Assembly (NCBI RefSeq): GCF_000633355.1
Contig: NZ_AYMQ01000019.1
Coordinates: 1 to 64,000 of the forward strand
Direction of reading: 5' to 3'
Source of the DNA: Serratia sp. H1w
GTDB lineage: Bacteria > Pseudomonadota > Gammaproteobacteria > Enterobacterales > Enterobacteriaceae
DNA length: 64,000 nt
The notes under the pieces are model-generated. The model was not told the origin of the DNA. It ran no database searches and saw only the letters and a program-made list of their open reading frames with translations. The translations under genes and the position numbers were made by a program. Shown here in pieces: positions 9,922-22,239 of this stretch; positions within the stretch are counted from its first letter, which is position 1; the number at the start of each line of letters is the position of its first letter.

Positions 9922-11274
9922 ATGTTTATTGGCTTCGACTATGGCACCGCCAACTGTTCGGTCGCAGTTATGCGCGACAACGGCCCGGAATTACTGACGT
10001 TAGAAAATAACGAGCCGTACCTCCCTTCAATGCTGTGTGCGCCGACGCGTGAGGCGGTAAGTGAGTGCCTGCATCGTCACTGGCAAGTGCCCACCGGCAG
10101 CGAGGAAAACCAGCAGTTGCTGCGCCGCGCCATCACCTTCAACCGCGAAGAAGATATTCCGGTCAACGGCGATAGCGTGTTGTTCGGTCTACAGGCACTG
10201 GCCCACTACGTCGAAGATCCGGAAGAAGTGTATTTCGTCCGTTCGCCGAAATCCTTCCTGGGCGCTAACGGCCTGAAGCCGCAGCAGATTGCACTGTTTG
10301 AAGATCTGGTGTGCGCCATGATGTTCCACATCAAGCGCCAGGCGGAAGGCGTGTTACAGGCCAGTATCGATCAGGCCGTGATTGGCCGCCCGATCAACTT
10401 CCAGGGCACTGGCGGTGAAGATGCCAACCAGCAGGCGCAGGGAATTTTACACCGCGCTGCACAACGGGCAGGTTTCAAAGAGATCGAGTTCCAGTTCGAG
10501 CCGGTTGCCGCCGGGCTGGACTTTGAGGCGACGCTGAGCGAAGAGAAAACCGTGCTGGTGGTCGATATCGGCGGCGGTACCACCGACTGCTCGGTACTTC
10601 TGATGGGACCACAATGGCGCGATCGTGCCGATCGTCAACAGAGTCTGCTGGGACACAGCGGTTGCCGCGTGGGCGGTAACGATCTGGATATCATGCTGGC
10701 GTTCAAACAGCTGATGCCGCTGTTCGGCATGGGCGGCGAAACCGAGAAAGGCATCGCCATGCCTGCATTACCCTACTGGAATGCGGTGGCGACCAACGAT
10801 GTTCCGGCGCAAATCGATTTCTACAGCACCGCCAATGGCCGTATGCTGCGCGATCTGATCCGTGACGCTGCCGAACCCGAAAAGGTCAAACGCCTGCTGA
10901 AAGTGCACCAGCAACGTTTGAGCTATCGGCTGGTGCGGGCGGCGGAAGAGAGTAAAATCGCCTTGTCTGGGCAGGAAAGCATCAGCGCCCAATTGGGCTT
11001 TGTGCAACCGGAGCTGGCCGAAATCATCAGCCAGACGCAGTTGGCCGACTCGATTGCCCAGCCATTGCTGCGCATTCAGGAACAAGTCACCGCCGCGTTG
11101 GCTACCAGCCAAAGTACGCCACAGGTTATTTACCTGACCGGCGGTAGCGCACGTTCACCGCTGCTGCGTACCGCTCTGCAACAGCAACTGCCGGGGATCC
11201 CGATCGTCGGCGGCAACGATTTTGGCTCGGTCACCGCCGGGTTGGCACGCTGGGCGCAGACGCTGTTTCGTTGA
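9922..11274 (+). CDS. yegD: Hsp70-family chaperone-like protein YegD
   Basis: A 450-residue actin-fold ATPase of the Hsp70 family without the substrate-binding domain. The phosphate loops GFDYGTANCSVAV near the start and VVDIGGGTTDCS at about residue 212, and the adenosine motif LTGGSARSP near 404, are clear. Similarity to E. coli YegD is full length. The start is set at the second of two close ATGs (9916 and 9922): GGGGA abuts the first but is six bases before the second, and E. coli begins MFIGFDYG. The cellular role is not established. It is divergent from the Ada-AlkA gene. Confidence 0.95.
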   Translation: MFIGFDYGTANCSVAVMRDNGPELLTLENNEPYLPSMLCAPTREAVSECLHRHWQVPTGSEENQQLLRRAITFNREEDIPVNGDSVLFGLQALAHYVEDPEEVYFVRSPKSFLGANGLKPQQIALFEDLVCAMMFHIKRQAEGVLQASIDQAVIGRPINFQGTGGEDANQQAQGILHRAAQRAGFKEIEFQFEPVAAGLDFEATLSEEKTVLVVDIGGGTTDCSVLLMGPQWRDRADRQQSLLGHSGCRVGGNDLDIMLAFKQLMPLFGMGGETEKGIAMPALPYWNAVATNDVPAQIDFYSTANGRMLRDLIRDAAEPEKVKRLLKVHQQRLSYRLVRAAEESKIALSGQESISAQLGFVQPELAEIISQTQLADSIAQPLLRIQEQVTAALATSQSTPQVIYLTGGSARSPLLRTALQQQLPGIPIVGGNDFGSVTAGLARWAQTLFR

Positions 11275-11315
11275 TCCACACAGGGGCGGTCCACGTCCCT
11301 GACAATGGAGCTCTC

Positions 11316-11852
11316 ATGACCCTGATCACTTTTGATACACCCCGATTGCTACTGCGTGGCTGGCAGGATAGCGATCTACCCGCTTTTGCCGCGCTGAATG
11401 CCGATCCCGAGGTGATGAAATACTTCCCGGCTCCCCTCAGCCGAGCGGAAAGTGACGCTCAAGCCAGCCGCATACGTCAATTTATGCAACAGCACGGTTG
11501 GGGGCTGTGGGCCGTTGAGGTGAAGCAGCAGGCAGCCTTTATCGGCTTTGTCGGGCTATCCGTTCCCGGTGACGATCTCCCCTGCTCACCCTGTGTGGAA
11601 ATTGGCTGGCGGTTGGCGAAAGAGTATTGGGGTAAAGGCTATGCCAGTGAAGCAGCACATGGCGCGCTGGACGTGGCGTTCAATACGTTGAAACTGCCAG
11701 AGGTGGTGTCTTTTACCGCTGAAATCAATCTTCCTTCTCGCCGGGTGATGGAACGTATCGGGATGACCTTCAGCGGTGAAACCTTCGAGCATCCCCGCTT
11801 ACCGCCGGGCGATCCGTTACGTACGCATGTATTGTATCGGAAATCTCGCTAA
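11316..11852 (+). CDS. RimJ/RimL-type GNAT N-acetyltransferase
   Basis: A 178-residue GNAT protein. The N-terminal DTPRLLLRGW and the acetyl-CoA loop region EIGWRLAKEYWGKGYASEAA are typical of the RimJ/RimL branch, whose members acetylate protein N-termini or small amines; the substrate here is unknown. The start is preceded by GGAG at a suitable distance; the frame is open back to 11271, inside the end of yegD, but that stretch has no homology. It probably continues the yegD transcript (41 bp gap). A repeat element follows. Confidence 0.85.
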   Translation: MTLITFDTPRLLLRGWQDSDLPAFAALNADPEVMKYFPAPLSRAESDAQASRIRQFMQQHGWGLWAVEVKQQAAFIGFVGLSVPGDDLPCSPCVEIGWRLAKEYWGKGYASEAAHGALDVAFNTLKLPEVVSFTAEINLPSRRVMERIGMTFSGETFEHPRLPPGDPLRTHVLYRKSR

Positions 11853-11873
11853 CATTTGAATTAGCCACATTTT

Positions 11874-12053
11874 CCCCCTCACCCTAACCCTCTCCCGCAG
11901 GGAGAGGGGACCGATCGAGTATGTTTGAAATGATAGTGATCTACTTTGGATGAGGAGCAATCGGATTTACTGATGCGAACTCTTTACTTCCAAAAGAGCA
12001 GGGGCTAACAACTCCCTCTCCCTGTGGGAGAGGGTTGGGGTGAGGGGGATCGA
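11874..12053. repeat. Dispersed palindromic repeat, family A (paired copy)
   Basis: The left arm (11874-11919) reads CCCCTCACCCTAACCCTCTCCC then GGGAGAGGGGACCGATCG. The right arm (12011-12053) is close to its reverse complement, ending GGGTTGGGGTGAGGGGG. About 90 bp of unique sequence lie between. The pair sits between two convergent genes. It is the clearest example in the window of two inverted arms bracketing a short spacer. Confidence 0.85.
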
Positions 12054-12074
12054 CTAGCCTTGTCCAGAAGAGAA

Positions 12075-13028
12075 TTACCAGGCGCTCGCTTCATCCAACG
12101 CCTTGATATCCTCGGCAGTCAATTGCAGGCGTGTTGCACTCACCAGCTCATCCAACTGGGCTAGCGAGGTGGCACTGACGATCGGCGCGGTGATACTCGG
12201 GCGGGCGATCAGCCAGGCCAACGAGATCTGTGCGGGTGTGGTCTGGTGTTTCTCCGCCAGCAGATCGAGCGCCGCCAGAATGCGGAAACCGCGCGGGTTC
12301 AGATAACGTGACACGATAGTATCCCCACGCTGGCTTTTACCCACATCCTGCTCGCTGCGATATTTGCCGGTCAGGAAGCCGCTGGCCAACGAGAAGAAGT
12401 TGATCACTCCCAAGTCATGCTGCTGCGCCACCGCTTCCAGCGCTTGTTCGTAGCCTTCACGGGCATACAGATTGTATTCCGGTTGCAGGGTTTCATAACG
12501 CGCCAACCCGTTCTGCTCACTGACTTTCAACGCTTCCACCAGCCGATCCGCCTGATAGTTGGAAGCGCCAATGGCTCGCACTTTCCCGGCCTTGATCAGT
12601 TCATCGAACGCCGCCAGGGTTTCCGCCAGCGGAGTGTCCTGATCATCATCATGGGACTGATAAAGATCGATATAATCGGTTTGCAAACGGCGCAATGAAG
12701 CTTCGACCGCCTGACGAATATAGCGCGGTGACAGGCCTTGCTTGCCCTCACCCATCGGTTTGCCCACTTTGGTCGCAATGATCACCTGATCGCGCTTGCC
12801 GCTTTTCTTCAGCCAGTTACCGATCACCGTTTCCGATTCACCACCTTGATTGCCCGGCGCCCAACTCGAATAAACGTCGGCGGTATCGATAAAATTCAGC
12901 TGATTGGCCACCAGCGCATCCAGCAGGCTGAAAGATGTAGCAGCATCAGCCGTCCAACCAAATACGTTGCCGCCAAAAGTCAGCGGTGGAACCAGAATGC
13001 CGGAACGGCCCAGCTCTTTCTTGCTCAT
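12075..13028 (-). CDS. Aldo/keto reductase
   Basis: A 317-residue NADPH-dependent oxidoreductase of the aldo/keto reductase superfamily. The catalytic tetrad is visible: Asp and Tyr in DTADVYSSW, Lys in ATKVGKP, His in YQSHDDD. The C-terminal cofactor motif (APIVSATSLAQLDEL) is also present. The tyrosine neighbourhood resembles the YajO/Tas-like branch, but the substrate cannot be read from sequence. It starts at ATG with GGAG upstream. It is a lone gene, divergent from the mdt operon. Confidence 0.88.
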   Translation of the reverse strand: MSKKELGRSGILVPPLTFGGNVFGWTADAATSFSLLDALVANQLNFIDTADVYSSWAPGNQGGESETVIGNWLKKSGKRDQVIIATKVGKPMGEGKQGLSPRYIRQAVEASLRRLQTDYIDLYQSHDDDQDTPLAETLAAFDELIKAGKVRAIGASNYQADRLVEALKVSEQNGLARYETLQPEYNLYAREGYEQALEAVAQQHDLGVINFFSLASGFLTGKYRSEQDVGKSQRGDTIVSRYLNPRGFRILAALDLLAEKHQTTPAQISLAWLIARPSITAPIVSATSLAQLDELVSATRLQLTAEDIKALDEASAW

Positions 13029-13177
13029 GATGTTGCTCCTGAGGGAAAAGGGAAAATGTCCCCTGAATTATTAGCGCGAAAACGGCCGGAATGCTAAAAC
13101 CAATCGGTTATATGTCAGAAAATGTATAGATAAGCGTAGTTTCGGTTAAATAGACATTCTCCTCCGATAAACCTGAC

Positions 13178-13195
13178 GTTTCCTCCATATTTCCT
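13178..13195 (+). promoter_or_regulatory. Candidate BaeR box upstream of mdtA
   Basis: GTTTCCTCCATATTTCCT matches the published BaeR box (TTTTTCTCCATDATTGGC) in about 12 of 18 positions, including the whole CTCCAT core. It lies ~100 bp before the mdtA start, where E. coli BaeR activates the same operon. A second CTCC-rich stretch at 13156-13168 could be a weaker site. The identification rests on the partial match plus context. Confidence 0.45.
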
Positions 13196-13288
13196 TCATT
13201 TTTACACCGCGCCTGCTCGCTAAACTAGTATCCTGTAAGGAGTATCACTTTTGGCAATTGATTGCCCGCACGACTGTCTCTGGAGAGA

Positions 13289-14563
13289 ATGTTCAACGTC
13301 ATGAATACAAAATCAAAACGCCGCTCACTGTTACTGCGCCTACTGGCCATCGTAATCGCGGTACTTGCCGCCATTCTGCTCTGGCGCCACTTTAGCGCGC
13401 CACAAGCTACCGACGCAGCGCCAGGTGCACACCAGGCGGGCTCAAGCCCAGCAGGTGCCGCAGGTAGGGCCGGTGGTAGACGAGGCGCCCCGATGTCTCC
13501 GGTACAGGCAGCCACCGCCGTAGAGCAAAGTGTGCCACGTTTCCTCTCTGGGTTAGGTACCGCCATCGCAGCCAATACCGTCACCGTGACCAGCCGTGTC
13601 GATGGCCAACTAATGGCCATCCACTTTACTGAAGGCCAGCAGGTCAAAGCTGGCGATTTGCTGGTTGAGATCGACCCACGTCCTTACGAAGTGCAATTAA
13701 CCCAGGCACTGGGGCAGTTAGCCAAAGATCAGGCAACGTTGGCCAATGCCAAACGCGACCTAGCCCGTTACCAGCAGTTGGCAAAAACCAATCTGGTCTC
13801 ACGCCAGGAGCTGGATACCCAGGAGTCGCTGGTACGCCAGACCGAAGGAGCGATCAAGGCCGATCAAGGCGCGGTCGACAGCGCCAAGCTGCAAATAACC
13901 TACAGCAAGATCACTGCGCCAATTGATGGCCGCGTGGGGCTGAAATTGGTGGATGTGGGCAATTACATCGCCAGCGGCAGCACCACCGGCATTGTGGTGA
14001 TCACCCAAACGCATCCGATCGATGTGGTATTCACCCTGCCTGAGAGCAATATCGCCGATCTGGTCAAAGCACAGAAGGCGGGCACGGTAAGCGTTGAAGC
14101 CTGGGATCGCACCAATCAGCAACTGTTAACCACCGGGGAATTATTGAGCCTGGATAACCAGATCGATGTCGCGACGGGTACCATCAAACTGAAGGCTCGC
14201 TTCGCTAACCAAGACGATGCGCTGTTCCCCAATCAGTTCGTTAACGCCCGCCTGAAGGTCGCCACCCTGCAAAATGCGGTGGTGATCCCGACCGCTGCGC
14301 TGCAAATGGGCAACGAAGGCAACTTCGTCTGGATCCTGAGCGCAGACAACAAGGTCAGCAAACATCTGGTGACCGCCGGTATTCAGGATAGCCAGCAGGT
14401 GGTGATTAGCACCGGCGTCAATGTGGGCGACCGCGTCGTTACCGATGGTATCGATCGTCTGACCGACGGCATGCAGGTTGAGGTGGTGACGCCTCATAAC
14501 ACCGCTGCCGCACCAACCACGGAACCACCGAAACACCGCGGCAAACCTCAGGGGAATTCCTGA
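13289..14563 (+). CDS. mdtA: Multidrug efflux membrane-fusion protein MdtA
   Basis: Periplasmic adaptor linking the MdtBC pump to TolC. An N-terminal membrane anchor ([19 protein letters not shown]) is followed by a Pro/Gly-rich linker, then lipoyl ([26 protein letters not shown]), alpha-hairpin and beta-barrel domains of the HlyD family. Similarity to E. coli MdtA is high throughout. The start is ambiguous: ATG at 13289 has GGAGA only two bases upstream, and ATG at 13301 lies fourteen bases away from it; both give a functional anchor. The stop codon overlaps the mdtB start by one base (TGATG). Confidence 0.94.
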   Translation: MFNVMNTKSKRRSLLLRLLAIVIAVLAAILLWRHFSAPQATDAAPGAHQAGSSPAGAAGRAGGRRGAPMSPVQAATAVEQSVPRFLSGLGTAIAANTVTVTSRVDGQLMAIHFTEGQQVKAGDLLVEIDPRPYEVQLTQALGQLAKDQATLANAKRDLARYQQLAKTNLVSRQELDTQESLVRQTEGAIKADQGAVDSAKLQITYSKITAPIDGRVGLKLVDVGNYIASGSTTGIVVITQTHPIDVVFTLPESNIADLVKAQKAGTVSVEAWDRTNQQLLTTGELLSLDNQIDVATGTIKLKARFANQDDALFPNQFVNARLKVATLQNAVVIPTAALQMGNEGNFVWILSADNKVSKHLVTAGIQDSQQVVISTGVNVGDRVVTDGIDRLTDGMQVEVVTPHNTAAAPTTEPPKHRGKPQGNS

Positions 14564-17500
14564 TGCAGTCGATGCCTCCTCATAGCGGTGGCGGGCCTTC
14601 CCGCCTGTTTATTCTGCGTCCGGTTGCCACCACGCTATTTATGTTGGCGATCCTGTTGGCCGGGATTATCGGCTATCGTTCACTGCCGGTTTCCGCCTTA
14701 CCGGAAGTGGATTACCCCACCATCCAGATCGTCACACTCTACCCTGGTGCCAGTCCAGACGTGGTCACTTCGGCGATCACCGCACCGCTGGAGCGCCAGT
14801 TCGGCCAGATGTCCGGCCTTAAGCAGATGGCTTCACAGAGTTCCGGCGGCGCATCGGTGATCACCCTGCAATTCCAGCTTGAACTGCCGCTGGACGTTGC
14901 CGAACAGGAAGTACAGGCGGCCATCAATGCCGCCACCAACCTGCTGCCCAGCGATCTGCCCTACCCGCCGATTTACAGCAAGGTTAACCCTGCCGATCCG
15001 CCTATTCTGACGCTGGCCGTCACCTCAACCGCCATGCCGATGACCCAGGTAGAAGACATGGTGGAAACTCGGGTGGCGCAAAAGATTTCTCAGGTCACCG
15101 GGGTCGGTCTGGTCACCATTTCCGGTGGTCAACGTCCGGCCGTGCGGGTGAAACTCAATGCCACGGCGGTCGCCGCCTATGGGCTCGATAGCGAAACCAT
15201 TCGCACCGCCATCAGTAACGCCAACGTCAACTCAGCCAAAGGTAGCCTGGACGGCCCGACGCGTTCGGTCACGCTATCCGCCAACGATCAGATGAAAACC
15301 GCCGAGGATTACCGCCAGCTGATTATCGCCTATCAGAACGGCGCGGCTATCCGCCTGCAAGATATCGCCACCATTGAGCAAGGGGCTGAAAACAACCGTC
15401 TGGCGGCCTGGGCCAATAAAGAGCAGGCCATCGTGCTGAATATTCAGCGCCAGCCGGGCGTCAACGTAATCACCACCGCCGACAGCATCCGCGAGATGCT
15501 GCCAGAGCTGATCAAGAGCCTGCCAAAGTCGGTGGATGTGAAAGTGTTGACCGACCGCACTACCACCATCCGCGCCTCGGTCAACGACGTGCAGTTTGAG
15601 CTGTTACTGGCGATCGCCCTGGTGATCATGGTCATCTACGTCTTCCTGCGTAACGTTCCGGCCACCATTATCCCAAGCGTGGCGGTCCCGCTTTCCCTGG
15701 TGGGCACCTTTGCCGCCATGTATTTCCTCGATTTTTCCATCAACAACCTGACGTTGATGGCGCTGACCATCGCCACCGGCTTTGTAGTGGATGACGCCAT
15801 CGTGGTGATCGAGAACATCTCCCGCTATATCGAAAAAGGCGAAAAGCCACTCGATGCGGCACTGAAAGGGGCCGGAGAGATCGGCTTTACCATTATCTCG
15901 CTGACCTTCTCGCTGGTGGCAGTGCTGATCCCGCTGCTGTTCATGGGCGATATCGTTGGCCGTCTGTTCCGCGAGTTTGCCGTGACGCTGGCTGTGGCGA
16001 TCCTGATTTCCGCACTGGTCTCGCTGACGCTGACGCCGATGATGTGTGCCCGCATGCTCAGCCATGAGTCGCTGCGTAAGCAAAACCGTTTCTCTCGCGC
16101 CTCTGAGCGCTTCTTTGACCGGGTGATCGCCCAGTACGGCGTATGGCTGAAAGTGGTGCTGAACCATCAATGGCTGACGTTAGGCGTCGTCTTCGGCACC
16201 ATGGCACTGACCGTGTTGCTGTACCTACTGATGCCGAAAGGCTTCTTCCCGGTGCAGGACAACGGCATCATCCAGGGCACGTTGGAAGCGCCGCAGAGCG
16301 TTTCATTCAGCAATATGGCCGAACGCCAGCAGCAGGTGGCAGCCGAAATCCTCAAGGATCCGGCGGTAGAAAGCCTGACCTCCTTTGTCGGTGTGGATGG
16401 CAGTAACGCTACGCTCAACAGTGGCCGTTTGCAGATCAACCTGAAGCCGCTGAGTGAACGTAGCGATCGCATCCCGGCGATCATTGCCCGCCTGCAACAA
16501 CAGACAACACAGTTCCCCGGTGTGAAACTCTATCTGCAACCGGTGCAGGATCTGACTATCGATACCCAAGTGAGCCGTACTCAGTACCAGTTCACCCTAC
16601 AGGCCATGTCGCTGGATGATCTCAGCCTGTGGGTACCGAAGCTAATGGCCGAATTGCAGCAGGCACCGCAACTGAGCGAAGTAACCAGCAACTGGCAGGA
16701 TCAGGGGTTGGTGGCCTATGTGAATGTGGATCGAGACTCGGCCTCACGCCTTGGCATCACCATGAGCGATGTCGATAGCGCGCTGTATAATGCCTTCGGG
16801 CAGCGCCTGATCTCGACCATTTACACCCAGGCCAACCAATATCGGGTGGTGCTGGAACATGATGTCTCCACCACGCCGGGGCTTAGCGCGTTAAATAATA
16901 TCCGGCTGACCAGCAGCAACGGCACCATCGTGCCACTGAACACCATTGCCAAAGTAGAAGAGCGCTTCGGTCCGCTGTCGATCAACCATCTCGATCAGTT
17001 CCCGTCCGCCACGGTGTCATTCAACGTGGCCGGTAATTACTCGCTCGGGGAAGCGGTGGAGGCGATCACTCAGGCAGAGAAAGACCTCAACATGCCGAAA
17101 GATATCACTACCCAGTTCCAGGGCGCCACGTTGGCGTTCCAGGCCGCGCTTGGTAGCACGCTATGGCTGATCCTGGCGGCGGTGGTGGCGATGTATATCG
17201 TGCTGGGCGTGCTGTATGAGAGCTTTATCCACCCGGTGACCATCCTTTCCACCCTGCCGACTGCCGGTGTCGGGGCGCTGCTGGCGCTTATGCTGTCCGG
17301 CCATGAACTGGATGTGATCGCCATTATCGGCATCATCTTGCTGATCGGCATCGTCAAAAAGAACGCCATCATGATGATCGACTTTGCGCTGGCCGCCGAG
17401 CGTGAACAAGGGATGACTCCGTACGACGCCATCTATCAGGCTTGCCTGCTGCGTTTCCGGCCAATACTGATGACCACGCTGGCCGCACTGCTGGGGGCAT

Positions 17501-17682
17501 TGCCACTGATGCTGAGTACCGGCGTCGGGGCCGAACTACGCCGTCCGCTGGGCGTCTGTATGGTCGGTGGTCTGGTGATGAGCCAGATCCTGACGCTGTT
17601 CACCACGCCGGTGATTTACCTGCTGTTTGATAAATTGGCGCGCAACACTCGCCGCCAGCCAGAGCCGCAGGAGTTGCCGTGA
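14563..17682 (+). CDS. mdtB: RND efflux pump subunit MdtB
   Basis: A 1039-residue inner-membrane RND transporter that with MdtC forms a heterotrimer driven by protons; in E. coli it confers resistance to novobiocin and bile salts. Twelve membrane segments flank two large periplasmic loops. The TM4 Asp pair ([16 protein letters not shown]) and the TM10 lysine motif ([15 protein letters not shown]) needed for proton relay are intact. The length equals that of the E. coli protein within one residue. The end overlaps mdtC by four bases, indicating translational coupling. Confidence 0.96.
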   Translation: MQSMPPHSGGGPSRLFILRPVATTLFMLAILLAGIIGYRSLPVSALPEVDYPTIQIVTLYPGASPDVVTSAITAPLERQFGQMSGLKQMASQSSGGASVITLQFQLELPLDVAEQEVQAAINAATNLLPSDLPYPPIYSKVNPADPPILTLAVTSTAMPMTQVEDMVETRVAQKISQVTGVGLVTISGGQRPAVRVKLNATAVAAYGLDSETIRTAISNANVNSAKGSLDGPTRSVTLSANDQMKTAEDYRQLIIAYQNGAAIRLQDIATIEQGAENNRLAAWANKEQAIVLNIQRQPGVNVITTADSIREMLPELIKSLPKSVDVKVLTDRTTTIRASVNDVQFELLLAIALVIMVIYVFLRNVPATIIPSVAVPLSLVGTFAAMYFLDFSINNLTLMALTIATGFVVDDAIVVIENISRYIEKGEKPLDAALKGAGEIGFTIISLTFSLVAVLIPLLFMGDIVGRLFREFAVTLAVAILISALVSLTLTPMMCARMLSHESLRKQNRFSRASERFFDRVIAQYGVWLKVVLNHQWLTLGVVFGTMALTVLLYLLMPKGFFPVQDNGIIQGTLEAPQSVSFSNMAERQQQVAAEILKDPAVESLTSFVGVDGSNATLNSGRLQINLKPLSERSDRIPAIIARLQQQTTQFPGVKLYLQPVQDLTIDTQVSRTQYQFTLQAMSLDDLSLWVPKLMAELQQAPQLSEVTSNWQDQGLVAYVNVDRDSASRLGITMSDVDSALYNAFGQRLISTIYTQANQYRVVLEHDVSTTPGLSALNNIRLTSSNGTIVPLNTIAKVEERFGPLSINHLDQFPSATVSFNVAGNYSLGEAVEAITQAEKDLNMPKDITTQFQGATLAFQAALGSTLWLILAAVVAMYIVLGVLYESFIHPVTILSTLPTAGVGALLALMLSGHELDVIAIIGIILLIGIVKKNAIMMIDFALAAEREQGMTPYDAIYQACLLRFRPILMTTLAALLGALPLMLSTGVGAELRRPLGVCMVGGLVMSQILTLFTTPVIYLLFDKLARNTRRQPEPQELP

Positions 17683-20600
17683 AATTCTTCGCCCTGTTTA
17701 TCTATCGGCCGGTCGCCACCACGCTGCTGACGCTGGCGATCGCTATCGCCGGGATAATTGGCTTTAAGCTGCTACCGGTGTCGCCATTGCCGCAGGTGGA
17801 TTTCCCGGTGATCTCCATCAGTGCTTCCTTGCCGGGTGCCGATCCAGAGACCATGGCATCCTCAGTGGCTACGCCGTTGGAACGTGCATTAGGCCGCATC
17901 GCCGGGGTCAATGAGATGACCTCGATGAGCTCGCTCGGCAGCACACGGGTGATTTTGCAGTTCGATCTCGATCGCGATATCAACGGGGCAGCGCGTGACG
18001 TACAGGCGGCGATTAACGCCGCCCAAAGCCTGTTGCCTACCGGTATGCCAAGCCGCCCAACCTACCGCAAGGTCAATCCGTCCGACGCGCCGATCATGAT
18101 CCTGACGCTGACTTCGGATACCTACAACCAAGGGCAGTTGTATGACTTCGCTTCGACGCAGCTGGCGCAGAAGATTGCCCAGACTGAGGGGGTGGGCGAT
18201 GTCTCGGTCGGCGGCAGCTCCTTGCCTGCCGTTCGCGTGGAACTCAATCCCGGCGCTCTGTTTAATCAGGGGATCTCACTGGATGCGGTGCGGCAAACCA
18301 TCGCCAACGCCAACGTGCGCCGCCCACAAGGCGCGGTAGATGACCCACAGCAACGCTGGCAGATCCAGGCCAACGACGAACTGAAAACCGCGGCGGCTTA
18401 CCAGCCGTTGGTCATCCACTACAACAATGGTGCCGCGGTGCGCCTGAGTGACGTGGCCAACGTCATCGATTCGGTGCAGGACGTACGCAACGCCGGGATG
18501 ACCAACGCCAAACCGGCCATCATTCTGGCCATCAGCCGCGCCCCCGACGCCAATATCATTGAAACCGTGGATCGTATCCGCGCCGAGTTGCCCGCGCTGC
18601 AAGAGAACATCCCCGCCTCGATCGAATTGAGTATCGCCCAGGATCGTTCACCAACGATCCGTGCCTCGTTGGCTGAGGTGGAGCAATCCCTGGTGATCGC
18701 CATCGGCCTGGTGATCCTGGTGGTGTTTATCTTCCTGCGTTCTGGCCGCGCGACGCTGATCCCTGCAGTGGCCGTGCCGGTATCCTTGATTGGTTCGTTT
18801 GCCGCCATGTACCTGTGCGGCTTCAGCCTGAATAACCTGTCGTTAATGGCGCTGACCATCGCCACCGGTTTTGTGGTGGATGACGCCATCGTGGTGCTGG
18901 AAAACATTTCGCGCCACGTCGAGGCCGGAATGAAACCGATCAAGGCCGCCCTGCAAGGGGTGCGAGAGGTTGGTTTCACCGTGCTTTCCATGAGCGTATC
19001 GCTGGTGGCGGTGTTTATACCATTACTGTTTATGGCCGGTTTGCCGGGGAGGCTATTCCGCGAATTTGCCGTGACGCTGTCGGTCTCGATCGGGCTTTCA
19101 CTGCTGGTTTCACTGACGCTGACGCCGATGATGTGCGCCTACCTGCTGCGTTACCAGCCCGCGCGTGAACAGCGACGTATCCGGGGTTTTGGCCGCCTGT
19201 TGCTGGGGTTGCAACAGGGTTATGGACGTTCGCTCAACTGGGTGTTGGGCCATTCGCGCTGGGTATTGGCAGTGTTCCTGGCCACCATCGCCATCAACGT
19301 CTGGCTGTATATCAGTATTCCCAAAACCTTCTTCCCCGAGCAGGATACCGGACGCCTGATGGGCTTTATCCAGGCCGACCAGAGCATTTCGTTCCAGGCG
19401 ATGAGCGTCAAACTGCAAGACTTTATGCGGATCGTCCGGGAAGACAAGGACGTGGATAACGTCACTGGTTTCACCGGCGGTTCACGCACCAACAGCGGCT
19501 CGATGTTTATTTCCCTCAAACCGCTGTCGGAACGTACCGATGACGCCCAGAAGGTGATTGCCCGCCTGCGTGCCAAGCTGGCGAAAGAGCCGGGAGCCAG
19601 CCTGTTCCTGATGGCGGTGCAGGATATCCGCGTCGGCGGCAGACAGGCCAACGCCAGTTACCAATACACGCTGTTGGCCGACGATCTGGGCGCACTGCGC
19701 GAATGGGAGCCGAAGATCCGGGTTGCACTGGCAGCACTGCCGGAGCTGGCGGACGTCAACTCCGATCAGCAGGACAAAGGCTCGGAAATGGATTTGACCT
19801 ACGATCGCGAAACCATGTCGCGGCTGGGCATTTCAGTTAGTGACGCCAACAACCTGCTCAACAACGCTTTCGGCCAGCGCCAGATCTCCACCATTTATCA
19901 GCCGCTCAACCAGTACAAAGTGGTGATGGAAGTCGCTCCGCCGTATACCCAGGACGTCAGCTCGCTGGATAAAATGTTTGTGATTAACAGCACTGGCCAG
20001 GCGATCCCACTATCTTACTTTGCCCAATGGCGGCCAGCCAACGCTCCGCTGTCGGTCAACCATCAGGGTCTGTCGGCAGCTTCGACCATCTCGTTCAACT
20101 TGCCGGACGGCGGCAGTCTGTCCGAAGCGACGGCGGCCGTCGAACGCACCATGACCCAGTTGGGCGTACCTTCCACCGTGCGGGGTTCGTTTGCCGGTAC
20201 CGCCCAGGTATTCCAGGAAACGCTGAAGTCACAGCTGTTCCTGATCGCGGCGGCTATCGCCACGGTGTATATCGTGCTGGGGATCCTGTATGAGAGCTAC
20301 ATCCATCCGCTGACCATTCTGTCCACGCTGCCTTCTGCCGGCGTCGGGGCATTGTTGGCGCTGGAGCTGTTTGGCGCGCCCTTTAGCCTGATTGCGCTAA
20401 TAGGTATTATGCTGTTGATTGGTATCGTCAAAAAGAACGCCATCATGATGGTCGACTTTGCCCTGGATGCACAACGCAACGGTGGGATCAGTGCCCGTGA
20501 GGCGATCTTCCAGGCTTGCCTGCTGCGTTTTCGCCCCATCATGATGACGACGTTGGCAGCCCTGTTCGGGGCATTGCCGCTGGTGCTGTCGAGCGGTGAC

Positions 20601-20759
20601 GGGGCAGAACTGCGCCAACCGCTGGGGATCACCATCGCCGGGGGCCTGATAATGAGCCAATTGTTGACGCTGTATACCACTCCGGTGATCTATCTGTATT
20701 TCGACCGCCTACAGATGAAGTTCCGTCGTGGCAAAAAACTGGCACCGCTGCCTCACTAA
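17679..20759 (+). CDS. mdtC: RND efflux pump subunit MdtC
   Basis: The partner of MdtB, 1026 residues, with the same RND architecture. The TM4 motif [16 protein letters not shown] and TM10 motif [15 protein letters not shown] are present. The start is GTG in the overlap GTGA with the mdtB stop, preceded by AGGAG at good spacing. In E. coli MdtC is thought to be the main drug-binding protomer and MdtB the main proton-translocating one. The gene is full length. Confidence 0.96.
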   Translation: MKFFALFIYRPVATTLLTLAIAIAGIIGFKLLPVSPLPQVDFPVISISASLPGADPETMASSVATPLERALGRIAGVNEMTSMSSLGSTRVILQFDLDRDINGAARDVQAAINAAQSLLPTGMPSRPTYRKVNPSDAPIMILTLTSDTYNQGQLYDFASTQLAQKIAQTEGVGDVSVGGSSLPAVRVELNPGALFNQGISLDAVRQTIANANVRRPQGAVDDPQQRWQIQANDELKTAAAYQPLVIHYNNGAAVRLSDVANVIDSVQDVRNAGMTNAKPAIILAISRAPDANIIETVDRIRAELPALQENIPASIELSIAQDRSPTIRASLAEVEQSLVIAIGLVILVVFIFLRSGRATLIPAVAVPVSLIGSFAAMYLCGFSLNNLSLMALTIATGFVVDDAIVVLENISRHVEAGMKPIKAALQGVREVGFTVLSMSVSLVAVFIPLLFMAGLPGRLFREFAVTLSVSIGLSLLVSLTLTPMMCAYLLRYQPAREQRRIRGFGRLLLGLQQGYGRSLNWVLGHSRWVLAVFLATIAINVWLYISIPKTFFPEQDTGRLMGFIQADQSISFQAMSVKLQDFMRIVREDKDVDNVTGFTGGSRTNSGSMFISLKPLSERTDDAQKVIARLRAKLAKEPGASLFLMAVQDIRVGGRQANASYQYTLLADDLGALREWEPKIRVALAALPELADVNSDQQDKGSEMDLTYDRETMSRLGISVSDANNLLNNAFGQRQISTIYQPLNQYKVVMEVAPPYTQDVSSLDKMFVINSTGQAIPLSYFAQWRPANAPLSVNHQGLSAASTISFNLPDGGSLSEATAAVERTMTQLGVPSTVRGSFAGTAQVFQETLKSQLFLIAAAIATVYIVLGILYESYIHPLTILSTLPSAGVGALLALELFGAPFSLIALIGIMLLIGIVKKNAIMMVDFALDAQRNGGISAREAIFQACLLRFRPIMMTTLAALFGALPLVLSSGDGAELRQPLGITIAGGLIMSQLLTLYTTPVIYLYFDRLQMKFRRGKKLAPLPH

Positions 20760-20793
20760 CCGGCAGCAACATGAGAGATAAAGAGCCAATGAG

Positions 20794-22239
20794 ATGAACA
20801 TCAAACCAAGTGCCCCGATAGGCTCTACCTCGGTGCAATGGCAGCTGTGGATCGTGGCGTTTGGCTTCTTTATGCAGACGCTGGATACCACCATCGTCAA
20901 TACCGCGTTGCCCTCCATGGCCGCCAGCCTGGGGGAAAACCCACTGCGCATGCAGTCGGTGATTGTCTCCTATGTGCTGACGGTGGCGGTGATGCTGCCT
21001 GCCAGCGGCTGGTTGGCGGATCGGGTAGGCGTCAAACGGGTGTTCTTCAGCGCCATCGTGCTGTTCACGCTCGGCTCAATCCTGTGTGCCCGTTCGGAAA
21101 CCCTCAGCGAGCTGGTAGCCTCCCGCGTAATACAAGGTATCGGTGGCGCGATGATGGTACCGGTTGGCAGGCTGACGGTGATGAAAATCGTGCCACGCGA
21201 GCAGTATATGGCGGCGATGACCTTCGTCACCCTACCCGGCCAGATCGGCCCGTTGATGGGCCCGGCGCTGGGTGGCTTTTTGGTGCAATACGCCAGTTGG
21301 CACTGGATCTTCCTGATCAACATTCCCGTCGGTATCGCCGGAGCTATCGCCACCGCGCTGCTGATGCCCAATTACACTATGCAGACCCGACGCTTCGATA
21401 TCAGCGGCTTTATCATGTTGGCGATCGGCATGGCCACGCTGACGCTGGCGCTCGACGGGCATAAAGGTATGGGGCTTTCTTCTGCCACCATCACCGGGCT
21501 GGTGGCGATGGGTTGCGCAGCGCTGGCTGGCTACTGGTGGCACGCCCGTGGTAACAGCCGGGCCCTGTTCTCCCTACGATTATTCAAGACGGAAACCTAC
21601 CGCGTCGGCCTGACCGGTAGCCTGTTGGGGCGCATTGGCAGCGGTATGTTGCCGTTTATGACTCCGCTATTTCTACAGATCGGCATGGGATTCTCCCCGT
21701 TCCACGCCGGGCTGATGATGATCCCGATGATCATCGGCAGCATGGGCATGAAGCGCATCGTGGTACAGGTCGTTAACCGCTATGGCTACCGTAACGTGCT
21801 GGTAGCCGCCACGCTGATGCTGGCGCTGGTCACCCTGAGTTTCCCACTGGTAGCCATGCTGGGCTGGGTGTATCTGCTGCCGGTAGTGCTGTTCTTCCAG
21901 GGGATGGTAAACTCCCTGCGTTTCTCCGCCATGAATACCCTGACGCTGCAGGATCTGCCCGATCGGCTGGCCAGCAGCGGCAACAGCCTGCTGTCGATGG
22001 TAATGCAGCTTTCCATGAGCCTGGGCGTCAGTATTGCCGGGATCCTGATCGGCAGCTTTGCTCATCATCAGGTGGTGGCCGATAGCCCGGCCATCCACAG
22101 CGCCTTTATCTACAGCTACGGCTGTATGGCGCTGATTATCGCCCTGCCCGCACTGGCCTTCGCCCGGGTTCCGACCGACATCGCCCCCAACCGCACGTTG
22201 ACCAAAGAGCCGGGCACCGGCTCGACGAGGATGCAATGA
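20794..22239 (+). CDS. mdtD: MFS transporter MdtD
   Basis: A 481-residue, ~14-helix member of the DHA2 drug:proton antiporter family. Signatures [14 protein letters not shown] (helix 1) and [21 protein letters not shown] (helix 4 to 5) are clear. It is the fourth gene of the conserved operon; in E. coli its contribution to drug resistance is doubtful. It lies 34 bp after mdtC and overlaps baeS by four bases (ATGA). A paralogue with the same motifs is at 51055-52473. Confidence 0.95.
   Translation: MNIKPSAPIGSTSVQWQLWIVAFGFFMQTLDTTIVNTALPSMAASLGENPLRMQSVIVSYVLTVAVMLPASGWLADRVGVKRVFFSAIVLFTLGSILCARSETLSELVASRVIQGIGGAMMVPVGRLTVMKIVPREQYMAAMTFVTLPGQIGPLMGPALGGFLVQYASWHWIFLINIPVGIAGAIATALLMPNYTMQTRRFDISGFIMLAIGMATLTLALDGHKGMGLSSATITGLVAMGCAALAGYWWHARGNSRALFSLRLFKTETYRVGLTGSLLGRIGSGMLPFMTPLFLQIGMGFSPFHAGLMMIPMIIGSMGMKRIVVQVVNRYGYRNVLVAATLMLALVTLSFPLVAMLGWVYLLPVVLFFQGMVNSLRFSAMNTLTLQDLPDRLASSGNSLLSMVMQLSMSLGVSIAGILIGSFAHHQVVADSPAIHSAFIYSYGCMALIIALPALAFARVPTDIAPNRTLTKEPGTGSTRMQ

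Noticed and set aside
15604-16170. A 188-codon open frame antisense to mdtB
   Set aside because: It is rich in His, Gln and Arg as expected from the complement of a membrane-protein gene, and mdtB is certain.
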